Source of the DNA: Symbiodinium natans
Taxonomy: Eukaryota; Sar; Dinophyceae; Suessiales; Symbiodiniaceae
Reading direction: 5' to 3'
NCBI GenBank assembly: GCA_905221605.1
Contig: CAJNDS010001435.1
Location: 581,001 to 645,000 of the forward strand
Length of the DNA stretch: 64,000 nt
Each line of letters begins with the position of its first letter. The first letter of the stretch is position 1. Below, one piece after another: positions 22,101 through 37,100 of this stretch. A program made the position numbers and the translations under genes. Below the pieces are notes generated by a model. That model saw nothing but the letters and a program-made list of their open reading frames with translations, did not search any database and was not told where the DNA came from.

Positions 22101-25100
22101 TTTTAGGGTTTAGGGTTTAGGGTTTAGGGTTTAGGGTTTAGGGTTTAGGGATTTTGGAGTTTAGGGTTTAGGGTTTAGGGTTTAGGGTTTAGGGTTTAGG
22201 GTTTAGGGTTTAGGGTTTAGGGTTTAGGGTTTAGGGTTTAGGGTTTAGGGTTTAGGGATTTTGGATTAGGGTTTAGGGTTTAGGGTATAGGGATTTTAGG
22301 GATTAGGGTTTTAGGGTTTAGGGTTTAGGGTTGAGGGTTTAGGGTTTAGGGTTTAGGGTTTAGGGATTTTGGAGTTTAGGGTTTAGGGTTTAGGGTTTAG
22401 GGTTTAGGGTTTAGGGTTTAGGGTGTGGGGGTTTGGGGTTTGGGGTTTAGGGTGAAAGGCCCAAACCGTTGCAGGCTTGGGATTTCGGGATTCCATGGAT
22501 TCTTGGGCTTGGAGCTTTGAGGCGTTTGCAGGTTTAGGTGGCTGAGGGTTGAAGGGTTGGAGCTTCGGGTTTAGGGATCAACCCGAAACCGGGAAACCGT
22601 ACGAGTACAGCTTTTGGGGTGTAGGCGACATTAGGGCCGAATCACGGTTCACAGGTTCAGAGTTTAGGGTTCCGGGTGTAGGGCCCAAACTCCTGAAACC
22701 TAAGCTCTAACTCCTAAGGTCCGAACCACTGAAGTCCCAGCCCGGAGCAAGCCCGGAGTCCTACGCCCAGAGCCTCAAGGGACTAAAGGAGGGACCCTAA
22801 TCAGGGACCTGAAGAGCTCTCTTAGGATTTTTTTCGGGGCCACTTAGGAATATAGGGACAGAAAAAATGTATGTACAGGGGTGGAATAGGGATATATAGG
22901 GGGAATAAGATTTAAGGGTCCCTTCCCTCCCTATACCCCTTACCACCCTACACCCGAAACCCTAAACTGCCCAATACCCTAAACCCTAAACCCTAAACCC
23001 TAAACCCTAAACCCTAAAACCTCAGCTCCCCGCCACACTGTCCATCTTGTTCGCGAAGCTGTAGCTCCCAGCCTCCTCAATGAGCCTCCGCGGGCACCCG
23101 TGTGCCCTCAACCAGAGGTCATTGTGGGCTTTAGCTTAGGGTTCCGGGCTTAGGGCTTTTTAAGGTCTGGGATTTGCGGTTTAGGGTTTAGGGTTTAGGG
23201 TTTAGGGTTTAGGGTTTAGGGTTTAGGGTTTAGGGTTTAGGGTTTAGGAATTCTAGGGATTCTAGGGATTCTAGGGATTCTAGGGATTCTCGGGATTCTA
23301 GGGATTCTAGGGATTCTAGGGATTCTAGGGATTCAGGGGGGATTCTAGGGATTCTAGGGATTCTAGGGATTCTAGGGATTCTAGGGATTCTAGGGATTCT
23401 AGGGATTCTAGGGATTCTAGGGATTCTAGGGATTCTAGGGATTCTAGGGATTCTAGGGATTCTAGGGATTCTAGGGATTAGGGTTTAGGGTGTAGAGAGA
23501 TCCTCGACGAACAAGTAGGGTCCGAAGCTTCCCTGGAGTGGAGGGTTGAGGGTGTCTGAAGCGAACGGTCCTGCAGACACCCCCCGGAACCCAATTCCTA
23601 ACCCTAAGCTTGGGATGTTCCCCCCTTATACTCACAGCCCTTACTAGGGATTATAGTACCCCCCCCCCAAGGACTGCTTGAGGCAAAGAATGCTGAGGGC
23701 TGAGAGTTGAAGGTTAAGGGCCATGGGTGCCAAGGTGCTTGAGCAGGGAGACCATGTCGGATGGCTCCACCTGGCCGCTGAATCACGGTTTAGGGTTTAG
23801 GGTTTAGGGTTTAGGGTTTAGGGTTTAGGGTTTAGGGTTTGGGGTTTAGGGTTTAGGGTTTGGGGTTTGGGGTTTAGGGTTTAGGGTTTAGGGTTTAGGG
23901 TTTAGGGTTTAGGGTTAGGGTTTAGGGTTTAGGGTTTAGGGTTTAGGGTTTAGGGTTTAGGCTTTAGACCCCCCATAAAAGCTTAACTTTTTGCTCCCTT
24001 AATATGAAATTCGAGGAACCCTAAACTTATAACGTGATGAAGTTGTAGTAAGGTCCCACCTTGAATGTATGAAACTGTAACCAATACTAAGCAATCAACG
24101 CGATATGACAAGCAACCGCCAAATACTCGGAAACCCTCAACCCGAAAGCCCTAAACCCTAAACCCCTAAACCCCTAAACCCCTCAACCCCTCAACCCTTA
24201 AACCCCTAAACCCCTGGACCCCTAAACCCCTAGACCCCTAAACCCCTAGGCCCCTAAACCCCTAAACCCCTAAGCCCCTAAACCCGGACACAGGAAAGCC
24301 CAGCATGGAGGCCCTAAACCCTAAACCCTAAACCCTAAACCCAAAACTCTAAACCCTAAACCCTAAACCCTAAACCCTCCCGAAGCCCAGCCGCGCCTTC
24401 ATCGGGTCGTAAGGGGTCCAGGACAGACTGCCCATGGGCTCGGCCACGATGGCAGCCATTACGTGGAAAGGTACCTCAGCTGGGTTCAGGGTTCAGGGTT
24501 CAGGGTTCAGGGTTCAGGGTTCAGGGTTCAGGGTTCAGGGTTTAGGGGTTAGGGTTTAGGTTTTGGGTTTTGGGCTTAGGGTTTAGGGTTTAGGGCTTAG
24601 GGTTTAGGGTTTAGGGTTTAGGGTTTCGGCCCATTTGTTAATCCTAAATTCCTCTAAGCCCCCTTGAAAGCAGAGGCGTGTCTAACAGCAGCCCAGGTGC
24701 CAGAAAGCGAGAAAGCAGGCCGAGCTAGCGGCCTTAGTGAGAGGGGCGAGGGATTTCGCCCAAGAACCTCGGAACGAGGTGTCGTATGGAACGGCGTCCG
24801 CTGATGGGCGGCAGGGACAGGTCGTATGCGAGCTGGGCATTTGAGCCACCACCGGCGAGGGCAAAGGGAAGCAAGGTGCCCTAGATTCGGGCGACATGCA
24901 ACTCCAACCCCTCAACGCGCAACGTAGCTTCTTGTAAGCATTGCCGTGGCTGTCCTGGTTGCTGGCTTGTTGGTCTTTCGGAATGCCGTCTCTTGCCAAT
25001 ATTCGCGGTAAATAACGAACAAGGGTTCAAGGCAGGGATGCCAGTCGAACTCCGATGTTCAGGGAAGCTGGAGAGGGGCTTCGGAGGCCTTCGAAAGCCC

Positions 25101-28100
25101 TCGAACTCCATGGCACGCTAGCACCATGAAGCCCTTCATCTCAGCCCCAAGTCCCTACAAGCCCAGCTTCCAGCTCCGGTTTACCCTAAGGACCGGAGGC
25201 CCAAACCCTGAAGACCTAAATCCCTGCCCGTGGAGTACCAGAACCTCAAGATAGCCTCAAGCATCCCCTGAACATGCGCGCAGAAGTTCTAAACTCGTAC
25301 CCTAAACCCTAAACCCTAAACCCTAAACCCTAAACCCTAAACCCTAAACCCTAAACCCTGAACCATCCCTTGCCTGGCCTGAGTTGAGCGTCGGGGCCTC
25401 TGGGGTTGCCTCCTTGCCAGCCCAGGGCCAATCCGGTTTAGGGTTTAGGGTTTAGGGTTTAGGGTTTAGGGTTTAGGGTTTAGGGTTTAGGGTTTAGGGT
25501 TTAGGGTTTAGGGTTTAGGGTTTAGGGTTTAGCGTTTAGCGTTTAGCGTTTAGGGTTTAGCGTTTAGGGTTAGGGTTTAGGGCTCGGGTTGAGCTTTAGG
25601 GGCTCAGGGGGTTTAGGCTCTCAGGGTTCAGGGGTTCACGGGTTCAGCAGTTCAGGGGTTGGGTTTGCGCGTGTGGGAGGTAGATAAAAGAGTCTTGCTC
25701 TTGCTCAAACGCCTGAACCCCTGTAAACCAACCATCACTCTGGGCTGGCACCTCACGCATGCATGGCCATGGCCTATCCAACCCCGAACGCCTGAACATC
25801 TCTTTAATGCCGCTATGCCTTTAAGGTTCGGGGTTTTGGCCATTAGCGACCCGAAACCCTGAACCTAAAGTCCTGAGCCCTAAACCCTAAACCCCAAATA
25901 AGCAAACGCTAATGAGACCTGACCCTGAATCACCCTTGCCGCCTGGAAGAGACCAGAACGGCGATCAGGGAACACCCGGCCAAAGCCTCCTTTGCATCCG
26001 GCTCGGAGTTTTCGGGGCAGCGTTGTAGGGTTTCGGGCTGGGTTTAGGTTTTTGGGTTTTGTGGTTTGGGGTTTAGGATCGTTCTTCATCCTTGGGTTGC
26101 ACGGTGGCTTTCCACGGCTTGCTAGTACCAGTAGGGCATTTGGGAATGAGGGACCTTATGACACACTGTTAAGCACCGACGAACACGTAAGGGTTTGGAT
26201 CTGTGTTGTTCATTGCTCATCTTCAGGCTGTCGTCTGGCGTCTTCTCTTGCGATGCTTAGCTTAACTGGCTCGTGATCCTCTAGTCGCTCTGTTACTCGA
26301 AACATTTGCATTCTCACCATTAGGAATTGCAGGTCAGGGGACAACCGTGCTCCCATGCACCTTAAACCCTAAACCCTACAGCCTAAACCCTAAACCCTAA
26401 ACCCTAAAAGGTGGCGGGCGAAATCCGTGGCGTCTGCTGGATGTCTGTCCTCTTGGCGCTGCCTCTGCCGAGGCGCCGAAGCCGTGCGAGGTGCCTCGGT
26501 GAGAGCCACGGTTTTGTGTTAAGGTTTAGGGTTTAGGGTTTCGGGTTTAGGGTTTAGGGTTTAAGGTTTAGGGTTTAGGGTTTAGGGTTTAGGGTTTAGG
26601 GTGTAGGGTTTAGGATTTAGGGGCAAGGATCTACCTAAACGCAGAATGTAGCCAACAATTAAGGAAAACTCCACGCCGTAACAATCTAGAGGCTTCTCAA
26701 GGAGGTTCGGGAGCCTGGGGGGCAGCAACCTTGAGGATGTAGGAGCTTCTAGGATATCCCATGTCTGCAGACTTCGTAAACCCTGAACTCCAAACTAAAG
26801 AAACGCTAAATGCTACAAGGAAATTGATGGAAATCAAAATGGCCCATGGAAATCAAAAATTTGGCCATGGACCTCCAAACCGTTAAACCCGAAAACCGTT
26901 GCCAAAGCCCTCCCCCAAGCCCCAAAAAACCCTAAAACCCTAAACCTCAAACCCTAAACACTACAAGCCCTTAAACCCTGTAAACCCGACAACACTTTGC
27001 CCTAAACCCTTAGCCCTAAACCCTAAGCCCTAAACCCCAAGCCCTAAACCCAAACAAATGGCATCCATTCAGGATTGACGAATCCTGGCACGATAGCAAG
27101 GATCTGCCCCTCGCATTTTGATTCTTCAGGTAGCGTGAGCGACAAATTGTTCACCACACGCCTGTTCGAAAGCATCGGAGTTTCTCCTGAGGTCGCAAAG
27201 CAGCAAATGGAAACTCGGACCTCACAAGATTAGCGTTCCGCAGGGTGGTCGGATCCCAGGAAATGATCCACCCAACCGCTTGATAGGCCGCTGCTGAGAG
27301 TCTGCGTAGCAGAGCAGCGTTGAGCATCCGCAGCGCCCGGCTAGGCTAGCAGTCAGATCAACCTGCGCAAGCCAAGCACAAGCATGGAGATCATCCAAAG
27401 AGGGAAGTCTCGCGCGAGGGTTTCGCTATGAGTCCCTGGCCATTGCCGCAGAACTTGACCCCGCCAAGGCTGTATGAACTGGCAGCCTCTTGGCAAGAAC
27501 ACCTCTCGACTTGGCCGATGTTTTGCAGTTTCTGCAACTGCGCGCAAGTCCCTGTCGACATTGCTGGCCCTGATTTCCAATCTCCTGCCACCAAGGCTGG
27601 CACCAGACTATCGAGCCACTGTTGCCAGAACAGCCTGCAATCTTTTCATGTTTACAGCTTAGTTTAGGATTCAGCGTTTGGGTTTCAGAATCGGGCTTGA
27701 GGGTTTTCGCCTTTACGGCTTCAATCTGCAACCTTATCCCCCCAGCACTGTTCTGTCCTGCAGCTTGCGCTGCTGATGGCAAATCCACCACCCCTTTGCA
27801 TCTTTTGGGATCTGCAGAGCTGGCAGTCCCTGTGCTTTCAGCGCACGCACCCAGCCACCTGACAAGGTTTAGGGTTTGGAGTTTAGAGCTGAGAATGTAG
27901 AGTGTAGAGTTGAAGGCTTAAGTTTTCAGATCTAGCTTTAGGGTTGAGGGCTACATGCCATTCCCACCTGGGCACATCATCACCTTGCGCACACTGGTAT
28001 GATAGAAGGGCCAATGACTTGTGTGAAAGGTAACTCCACAGTCACCTTGTCCTGCTGCCCACAACAAATGGTAGTGATCCACTGTTGAGCCAGTCTGGTT

Positions 28101-31100
28101 CTTTGAACCCCCGCCCGACTTGGAGGCTGCCGCGGCTCGTAACTCTTCAGGTGAGAGCACGAAAGATTACGATCCCAAAAAACGGCCCAAAAGTCTTCGA
28201 TAGCAGCGAGGGTCTCAGAAACGGAGGCCGCGCACTGTCCATTCATCTGGATCACCGAAGTAGGGGTCCGGGCAGCAAGATTTCCTTAAGCCACCTCGTG
28301 CAAAACTTCCCTTTCTGTTTCATCTTGTATCTCCAGTCAGCGAGTCTATCTTTGCGACATTCATTTCGTAGCTCTGCAAGCATCTCCTCACCTTCCTCAA
28401 TCGCTGTTTTTGTGTCGCCAAAAGCGCGAACACCACTCGGCCATGTCCGCCGAATGGTGTCACGCAACAAAAACGCATCTCTACCTGCTTCTTCTTGACG
28501 AAAACGTGGAGACCTGCGCATCATCCATGCTCTCAAACTGCCTGCCAGAACCCTCAGCCGGAATCCCCTGCAGCACTTGGCGACATGACCACAACTTTCA
28601 GCTGCGCAAAGCCAGGCAGGCACCACGGCACGGTTGAACTCGTCCGTAGCTGTAGTTTTGCTTCTGACGTCTCACGGCAGTGGCTCCTGTCACGTATGTC
28701 ATGCGACTACAACATCTGCGATCCGTGTTGGCAGCCGCTCTACTATGGGCAGGCTATCGATCGGCCGAACGGCGACGTGGAGTGGACAGCTGAGAATGCC
28801 ACCGATGCTTTGAAGGTGGCTTCCATGACATGCACTAGTTATCTTCTGGGAGGTGTCCCTTATACTTGGGGGCGCCGGTCCGTCTTTCATGCATCACTCC
28901 AGAGCCGCTACGAAACCGGGAAGCCGTGCGTTGCACGTGACATTATTCTTCATCCGCTAGAATCGGGACGGGCGGGCTGCGCGGATTGTGTTGCGTTGCA
29001 AAACCAGCCGCTGGCAGAAGTAGTCGAAGTCGAGGACAAGGAAATACGCTCAGCATCAATCATGCCCGGTTGCGAGTTGCTGAAGGGGCGCTCCTGCGTT
29101 GCATCGGTGGCCTCAACCGACGCTTCGAAGTTTGACATTGCTCCTCATCACAAAATCGGCTTGTTGCAGACGCAGGCCGGGGGCGAGAAGAAACGGAACA
29201 ATTACAATGGAACTAACAAATAGAGAAAGACGCGCATGGAACAATCATACCATGTGTCAGGTACCATTGGCCCCTCGTCGAGTTTTAACGCACTACGGTC
29301 TACAAGGCATTACCTGCCACGAAGGCCTGCTTGCGTTTTTGTCGCAGCCGTACTACTTCAAAAGCAAGGATTCTGCCTTAGCATTGTTCGTGATGCTATC
29401 ACGAGCCCGCAAATTGGAGGGCGTGCGGCTCGTGGATTTGCCAAGTCACGAGTGCTTCGAAGGTTTTTACACAACTCTTGTTTGGTGGAGCGACTGAGAC
29501 ATTGCGAAGAAATGGCACAACAGAACGGGCCAACTTCAGGGTTTAGGGTTTAGGGTTTAGGGTTTAGGGTTTAGGGTTTAGGGTTTAGGGTTTAGGGTTT
29601 AGGGTTTAGGGTTTAGGGTTTAGGGTTTAGGTCTTAGGGTTACAATGACAGTCACTGAGCCAAGACTGTAGCCTGGCGACCCCTTCAGGGGTGCGGCTGG
29701 CAGGCTCTGCAGCTCGGCTCTGCCTGCCATGGTCTCGCTGAGCGCCCGACGGCGCCCACTCACCTCTAGAATGAGAGGGGTGGTGGGCGGGATTAGGGTT
29801 CAGGGTTTAGGGTTGAGGGTTTAGGGTTTTGGGTTTTGGGTTTAGGATTTAGGGTTTAGGGTTCAGGGTTCAGGGCTAGGGCTTGCGGTTTCGGGGTTTC
29901 GGGGTTGCGGGGTTTCAAGGTTCAGGGGTTTAGGGGTTTAGGGGGCGTTTAGGCGTTTAGGGGTTTAGGGGTTTATGGGGTTTAGGGTTTCGGGTTTAGG
30001 GGTTTAGGGGTTTTAGGGGTTTAGGGTTTAGGGGTTTAGGGGGGTTTAGGGGTTTTAGGGGTTTAGGGGTTTAGGGGTTTAGGGGTTTAGGGGTTTAGGG
30101 GTTTAGGGGTTTAGGGGTTTAGGGGTTTAGGGGTTTAGGGGTTTAGGGGTTGAGTGCAGAAAAGGCTCCAGGCCATCGGCCCAAAGATACCCCGGACCGC
30201 CATGGCTTGGCGACGGTAGGAGCCTTCGGCGAGTAAAAAGGATGCAGGAGTGAAGCTTAGGGGTTATTGGGGTTTGGGGTTTCGGGGTTTAGGGTTTAGG
30301 CTTTGGGGTTTCGGGGTTTAGGCGTTTAGGGTTTAGGGGTTCAGGGTGCAGGCTAAAGGATCTAGGATTGATTTGGGTTTCGGGTTTGGGGGTTGCGTTT
30401 TGGGGCTTCCGCTCATCTGGGATTAATTTTTTCGGTTTGGGGTTTAGGGTCCAATTTGGTTTGGGGGCTGTGGGGATCATATAGGTTTGGGGCTGTGGGG
30501 CTGAAGTTGGGAAAGAAAAGGCTTCGGGTCTACGGCTAAGGTGCTCAAGGGTTTCATTGAGACTTGGGGTTGAGGAGGGAAGGGTTTAGGGTTAGGGTGT
30601 AGGGGCTAGGGTTTAGGGCTTAGGGTTTTGGGTCTAGGGCTTCGGGTTTTGGGTTTAGGGTGTAGGGAGTAGGGTGTAGGGTTTTTAAGATGGCTTAGGG
30701 CTGTCGACCGTTGTCCATGCCGCAGCCAGGAGCCTCAGCTCCGAACCCGTAATCCAAAACCGAAACCCTCTACCCTCTGCCCTAAACCCCAAACCCTAAA
30801 CCCTAAACCCTAAACCCTAAACCCCAAACCCTAAACCCTGTGTCTGGTTCTAGGGTTGGTTCCCTAAACCCCCCAGCTTCTGAGCACTCTCGCCTGCAGC
30901 CCACGACCAGGGCCATGTGGTGCGCACCCCCCCACTTCGGGAGTTTTTGTTTGTTGTTATTTTGTTCCTATGCATTTAGGGTTTTTTAAACGTTAAACAA
31001 CCCTAAATGGGAGTCTTTGTGTTTGTTGTTCTTTGTTCCTATGTTTTCTGGCTCTTCTCATTTTTTTTTTTTTTTTTTTGGGGGGGGGGGGGGTGCCAGG

Positions 31101-34100
31101 GCTGTAAGGGGCTAGGGTTTCGAGTCGAAATATTTTAGGAGCTTAGGGGGATCAAGATGTTTCAGGGTCACTGGTGGCTTCGTGGTAGGGCTTGCTAAAC
31201 CCCTAAAACCCATGGGGAGAAAAGGCTTCGGCTCACAGGAGGTGTCACACTGGGGCCTTGACCCTAAACCCTAAACCCTAAACCCCGAACCCTAAACCCT
31301 ATACCCCAAACCCTTAACCCTAAACCCTAAACCCCAAACCCCAAACCCTAAACCCTAATTCCCAAACACTAGCCCTAACACCCTAAACCGGAAATCTTGC
31401 TAAGACACATGGGTGATAAGCCCTACACCCCCAAACCCTCAACTCCGATATGGTCACTTCTCGAAATGATGGTCCCTTTTTGGGGGTTACTATTATAAGG
31501 CTGCCCCTAGTATTCAGGGGTACCCACCAAGGGACCATAATTCGAGAAATGACTGGGGGGGAGGAGGGGTCCTCAAAAACGGGTACCTTCTTGTCTTGGG
31601 CCTTCCTAAAATACGGTGTATGAATTCTCGAAACCCCCTAAGGCCCGATTCAGCACGACCTCCAACGGGGGCCTGATGGGACTGCAAAGGCTGTTGACAT
31701 GCTGCGCATGTTGGGCGGGGTGAGGGGGCGGGGGGGGAGGGGGTGCCTGGGTTGTAGGAGTTCTGCTGGCAAAGTTGGGGCTGGGCGCGATGCACTTAGC
31801 ACCTTTACCCCCCACACCCTTACGTCCGAAGACCCCAGGCCCTAGGCCTGAAGCCCAAGACCCTGAACCCAACCAACCCCAAAATGTCAACACTCCCCCA
31901 AAACACCAAACCCTAAACCCTAAGCCCTTTACCCAAAGCCCCCAAACCTAAAGCCGGGACCTTTTCCACGAGCCCTGTTCGCCAGCTCCGGGATCAATCG
32001 GTGGGTCTGCTGGGACTGACAGCTGGCAAGAACAAACCAACACCTCACTCAATGGTAGGAGGCTCCGGTTCAGGGATTAGGGTTTAAGGTCCCGAAGGCT
32101 TTGGGACTTTGGGGGGTGTTCGATGCTTTTGCCTTTGGGCTTCAGGGTTGAGCGTTTCGTGGGACTTCGAGCCTGCCTTTACAGTAAGGGTTTGGGGTAG
32201 GGCTTGACGCTCCAACATGGAGATAGCGCTTTGGCTTCGTTCTATGGAGTACGCGACACAGCACCCCTCAACCCTACAATAAACCGAACCATTTGAGAAG
32301 TTCACGAATACCTGGCCTGCTTAGCTGGCATGGGGTAGCTCGGGGTGCTACCCACACATAGGGATTTCATAAGGGGACAAACGTTTCTAGATAATTGCCC
32401 GCCCTATGCTGGAGTCCATGGCAGCCCGTAGAATTCTAGGACGAGGGTCCAGTTTGGATCCCAAACTTTGGAAATCATGCCCTCTAACTTGGAAGTGGTG
32501 CCACGGCACCGCCTAAAATCTAATTGAAACGCGGCACGCAGGTCCTGTACAAGGGTTCCGGGTTTCGTACCGGGGAGATGCCGACGCCTGGTCGCTGCTC
32601 AGGGGGCTTCTGTCTTGGCTGACATCTCCGGATCTCGAATCTGAATAGGGTTTAGGGTTTAGGGTTTAGGGTTTAGGGTTTAGAGCCACGGCGGTCTGAG
32701 CCCCCCGACGCAAGCCCAGACCAGGAACCCTCCCGACCTCGCAACTGCCTATGCACCCACAGAATGGGTGCCGAGATGCCTTTGCATGTCTCACTCGGCG
32801 GAACCCTGCGCTTCCGCGGTGGCGTCTCCGGGCCCTGCCTGAGGCGGGCGCTGTCTTGGAAGGCTTTTGGAGCTCTTTAGGGCTTTTTGCAGTTGCAGGG
32901 GCGGAGGGTTCTACCAGAACAAACCAGTAGACCACAAGTTGGAAGCTACATGACTCAACTTCCATTGCCAAAGGAAATGGGTTTCAGGGTAAAACTCAAA
33001 GCCCAAAGCCCTAAATCCCCCCCCCCCCCCCCCCCCCCCCGGCCCCCTCCCCCCGCCCCCTCTTCCCCCCCCCCCCCCCCCCACCCCCCCACCCCCCCCC
33101 CCCCCCCAAAAAAAAATAAAAACACAAACACACCTCACAAGCCTACACATCAAACCCGAAACCCCCAAAACCCCTAAACCTTAAACCCCAACCCCCAACC
33201 CTTAAACCCCCCAAGCCCTAAGCCCCTGAACCCTAAACCCCAAACCCTAAACCCTACATCCCTAAACCCTAAACCCCAAACCCTAAACCCTAAACCCTTA
33301 ACCCTTAAACCCCAAACCCCAAACCCTAAACGTTTCAGGGTCTTGGGCAGATGTGGTCATGAGCTGCTGGCTCCGGCGATCAACCCTCGAGCTGCGGTTT
33401 CTTCCACGCGTTTCAACGGCCGCTCGATTTTGGGCTTGGGGTTTAGAGCTTAGGGCTGTAGGGTTTAGGGTTAAGGGTTTAGGGTTTAGGGTTTAGGGTT
33501 TAGGGTTAAGGGTTTAGGGCTTAGAGTTTAGAGTTTTGAGTTTAGGGCTACAGGGCCTGGGGTTTCAAGTAGGGCTGGCAAAGGAGAGGGATTCCCCAAA
33601 ACCCTAAACCCTACTTGGAGGTTCAGTAGTAGAGTTAGAAGTATGGAAATTAATTTTGTGCTTGTAACCTTCCAAGTAAGCCTCATTCCTCGACTCCTCG
33701 ACGGTCTGCCGCTGCGTAGTTTTGTATATGACGTTTTGTGGCGAAGAGGTGTTGCCGAGGTGTGGCTTTATTGAACCATGGTCTGGGCGACCCTCACGCC
33801 CTCCCCAAACCGCAAGAGACATGGGTGAGTTGCTCCCAATTAGTAATTGGTGTCCCTATGTGTGGGCAGGGAAAGTACATCCTCAACTCTAAACCGAACC
33901 GCAAAACCACCAAGCACTACTACCTCAAGCCGCAAACCTCAAACCATCAACCCCTCAAACCCGTCAAACCCCTCTCACCCCTCTAACACCTCAAACCCCC
34001 AAACTCTTAGGGTTTAGGGTTTAGGGTTTAGGGTTTAGGGTTTAGGGTTTAGGGTTTAGGGTTTAGGGTTTAGGGTTTAGGGTTTAGGGTTTAGGGTTTA

Positions 34101-37100
34101 GGGTTTAGGGTTTAGGGTTTAGGGTTTAGGGTTTAGGGTTTAGGGCCATCTCTGGGCCTCCTCCTTCGGCGACTCCGCGGCCGGGCCGCCCGTGAAGTTG
34201 GGCTGGGGTTCGACCATGTGAAAGGAGCTCAAGGAGCCTGGGGTTTTGGGGCTTAGGGTTTAGGGTTTAGGGTTTAGGGTTTAGGGTTTAGGGTTTAGGG
34301 TTTAGGGTTTAGGGTTTAGGGTTTAGGGTTTAGGGTTTAGGGTTTAGGTTTTCGGGTTTAGGGGTTTGCTGTCACCACTTGGAAGGTTTCTCATCCCTTC
34401 TGAATACATGTAGTTCGTAGGGAATGAGGGAATGAGGTACCCTATATCCCCCTATACCTACACCCTTTAAGGGATTAAATAGGGTACCTCATTCCCCCAT
34501 TCCCTGCTAATCAACAGCAAGTTGAGGGTTTGGGGCTTAGGGCTTAGGGCTTAGGGTTTAGGGTTTATTGTTTAGGGTTTAGGGTTTAGGCTTCAGGCTT
34601 TAGGCTTTAGGCTTTAGGGTTTATTTAGGGTTTAGGGTTTAGGGTTTAGGGTTTAGGGTTTAGGGTTTAGGGTTTAGGGTTTAGGGTTTAGGGTTTAGGG
34701 TTTAGGGTTTAGGGTTTAGGGTTTAGGCTTTGGAGCCTAGGGCTCAGGTTTCTTGACCTGGACTCACTCCTTCTGGGTGCGCGTGGGGCGCTTCCACCCT
34801 CCAGAGGTGAAGCCTAAACCCTAAACCCTAAACCCTAAACCCTAAACCCTAGACCCTAAACCCGAGGGGCGTCAAGCTGCCTGGCGACCTTCCTGCAGAG
34901 CTCGCTGTACCTTCCCTCACTGCTTGCCACCTCTTCCTCCTCCTGATCCCCCTCCTGATCCACAATCTCCATCACACCGGTTTAGGGTTGAAGGTGTACG
35001 GTTTAGGGTTTAGGGTTTAGGGTTTAGGGTTTAGGGTTTAGGGTTTAGGGTTTAGGGTTTAGGGTTTAGGGTTTAGGGTTTAAGGTTTAGAATTTAGGGC
35101 TTAAGGTTTGAAACTTGCAGGAAAGCCGCCGCTTGCACTTCGGGCCATCTTCCTTCGACCCTCTGGGTCCAGGTCTAGGTACACCGCCATCATCCTCAAC
35201 CTTAAACACTAACCCGAAACCCCGAACTCTAAACCCTAAACCCTAAACCCTAAACCCTAAACCCTAAACCCTAAACCCGAAACCCGAAACCCTGAACCCT
35301 GAACCCTGAACCCTAAACCCTAAACCCTAAACCCTAAACCCTAAACCCTAGCCTCCATGAGGGTCTAGGGCACTTGGGGCTTCTCAGGAGCTTCTGGGAC
35401 CGAGCTCAGGATTCAGAAAATCCCTTCTCCACCCTCATGGCAGCCAAGGGGCCTCGCGGGCTGTTTTCGCCTGGGGGTTAAAGGTTTGGGTAGGGTTTAG
35501 GATGCAAGGCTTGGGGTTTAGGATTTAGGGCATCGGATTTAGGGATTCAGGCTTAGGGTTTAGGGTTTAGGGCTGAGGTGGCTCGGTCGGGAATGTCTGG
35601 GTTTGGTGGCTTTAGGGGCTTTTGTTGTTCATTGTTGTAGGGTGGGTTACATCACGGGCTCTGAAGGGGCTTCCGGCAGAGGGGATGCAGGGTTTCGGCT
35701 TGAGGGTTCCCAATTTCCTAGACCCTAGACACGAAACCCAAAAAACCCGAAAGTCTAGGAAGGGCTCAGACTGGACCTTAACCCCAGCTTACAATCTCGG
35801 CCTTAAAGGTGTTAGAGGGTCGAATCTGAGGGCTTGAGGTTTGGGGCTGAAAGCTTTACAGAACCCCAAACCCTAAACCTAAACTGAGTAAGCCCAGGGC
35901 CGTCGAGCAGAGATCGGAAAGCAAGGAAACCCCAAACCCGCAAGGGTCAAGACGAGGGTGGAGCGCAAGCGGGGCGGTGGGGCTACACGAGTCGGAGCGC
36001 GCGCGCGCGCGCGCGCGCGCCCTTGGGTGCTTTTAGCACCGGCGTGCCCCCGCAATGAGACAGCTTGAACCCTAAACCCGAAACCCGAAACCCTAAACCC
36101 TCCCAGAAGAAGCCGGGGAGCCGAGGTCGGCGCTCACGTTGCCATCCACCCTGTCCATCCGGAGTTCTCGGATCACCTCCTGCGGAGTTTCGGGTTTAGG
36201 GTTTAGGGCCGATCCTAGCCTCAAAGCCCCTAGAAAGGAAATACTGTCAGGCCCAAGTATTCCCTATCTAGATACATGGAATCTCTAAAACCTCTGAAGC
36301 AGAAATAGTCGAGAAAAGAACCCTAAACCCCAAACCCTAAACCCTGAACCCTAAACCCCAAACCCTAAACCCTAAACCCTAAATCCTACTCAATACACTA
36401 AGGGAACATGCAAAGCATCCCAGGGGCCGACCTAGGAATGTAGGATTCGCGCTTGGAGTGGTGCCCCTAAACAGCGGTGGGAGGGTCTTATGTTGGGGGT
36501 TGGGGTTTAGGGCTTAGGCTTTCGGGTTTCGGGTTTCGGGCCAGGGTTTAGGGTTTAGGGTTTTGGGGTTTAAAGTCTTATAGTTAGGGTTGGGGATGCG
36601 GTGGCTAGGGGTCGGTTTAAGCCCTGCGGTCCTGCCGGAGGGCCTTCTTGCAAGCCTAAATGCCCAAACTAAGACTGTAACCCTACATTCCCAAACCCCG
36701 GAGCCTGCCCTGAACCCTAAACCCTAAACCCTACCCTAAACCCCAAACCCCAAACCCTAAACCCTAAACCCCGAACTTTCAGGGAGTATGGGCTCACCAA
36801 CGTCTGGAGTTTGGGGCTTTAGGCTTGGAGCTTAGGGTCTAGCGTGAAAGGTTTAGGGTGGCAGCCCCCCCCCCCCTGAAACCCTTTTAAAGGCTTAGGG
36901 CTTAGGGTTTAGGGTCTAGGGTTTGAGGTTTGGAGTTGGGGTTTGGGGTTTCGGGTTGCATGCCGAACCCCAAGTGGAGCCCGCTGGCACACAAGAGGAC
37001 TGACTACCCCTGCTCAAAATAACTTTTTGAACTTGATGTATACTAAACCCTAAACCAACCCTTAGCCCTTGTCGTTTGCGGCACCAAGTAGAGAGCAACT

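Noticed and set aside
23249-23480. Repeat array as a CRISPR
   Set aside because: Nine-bp units directly abut, with no spacers, in a eukaryotic setting.
32887-33177. Poly-Pro and poly-Gly frames
   Set aside because: Produced by long C homopolymers.
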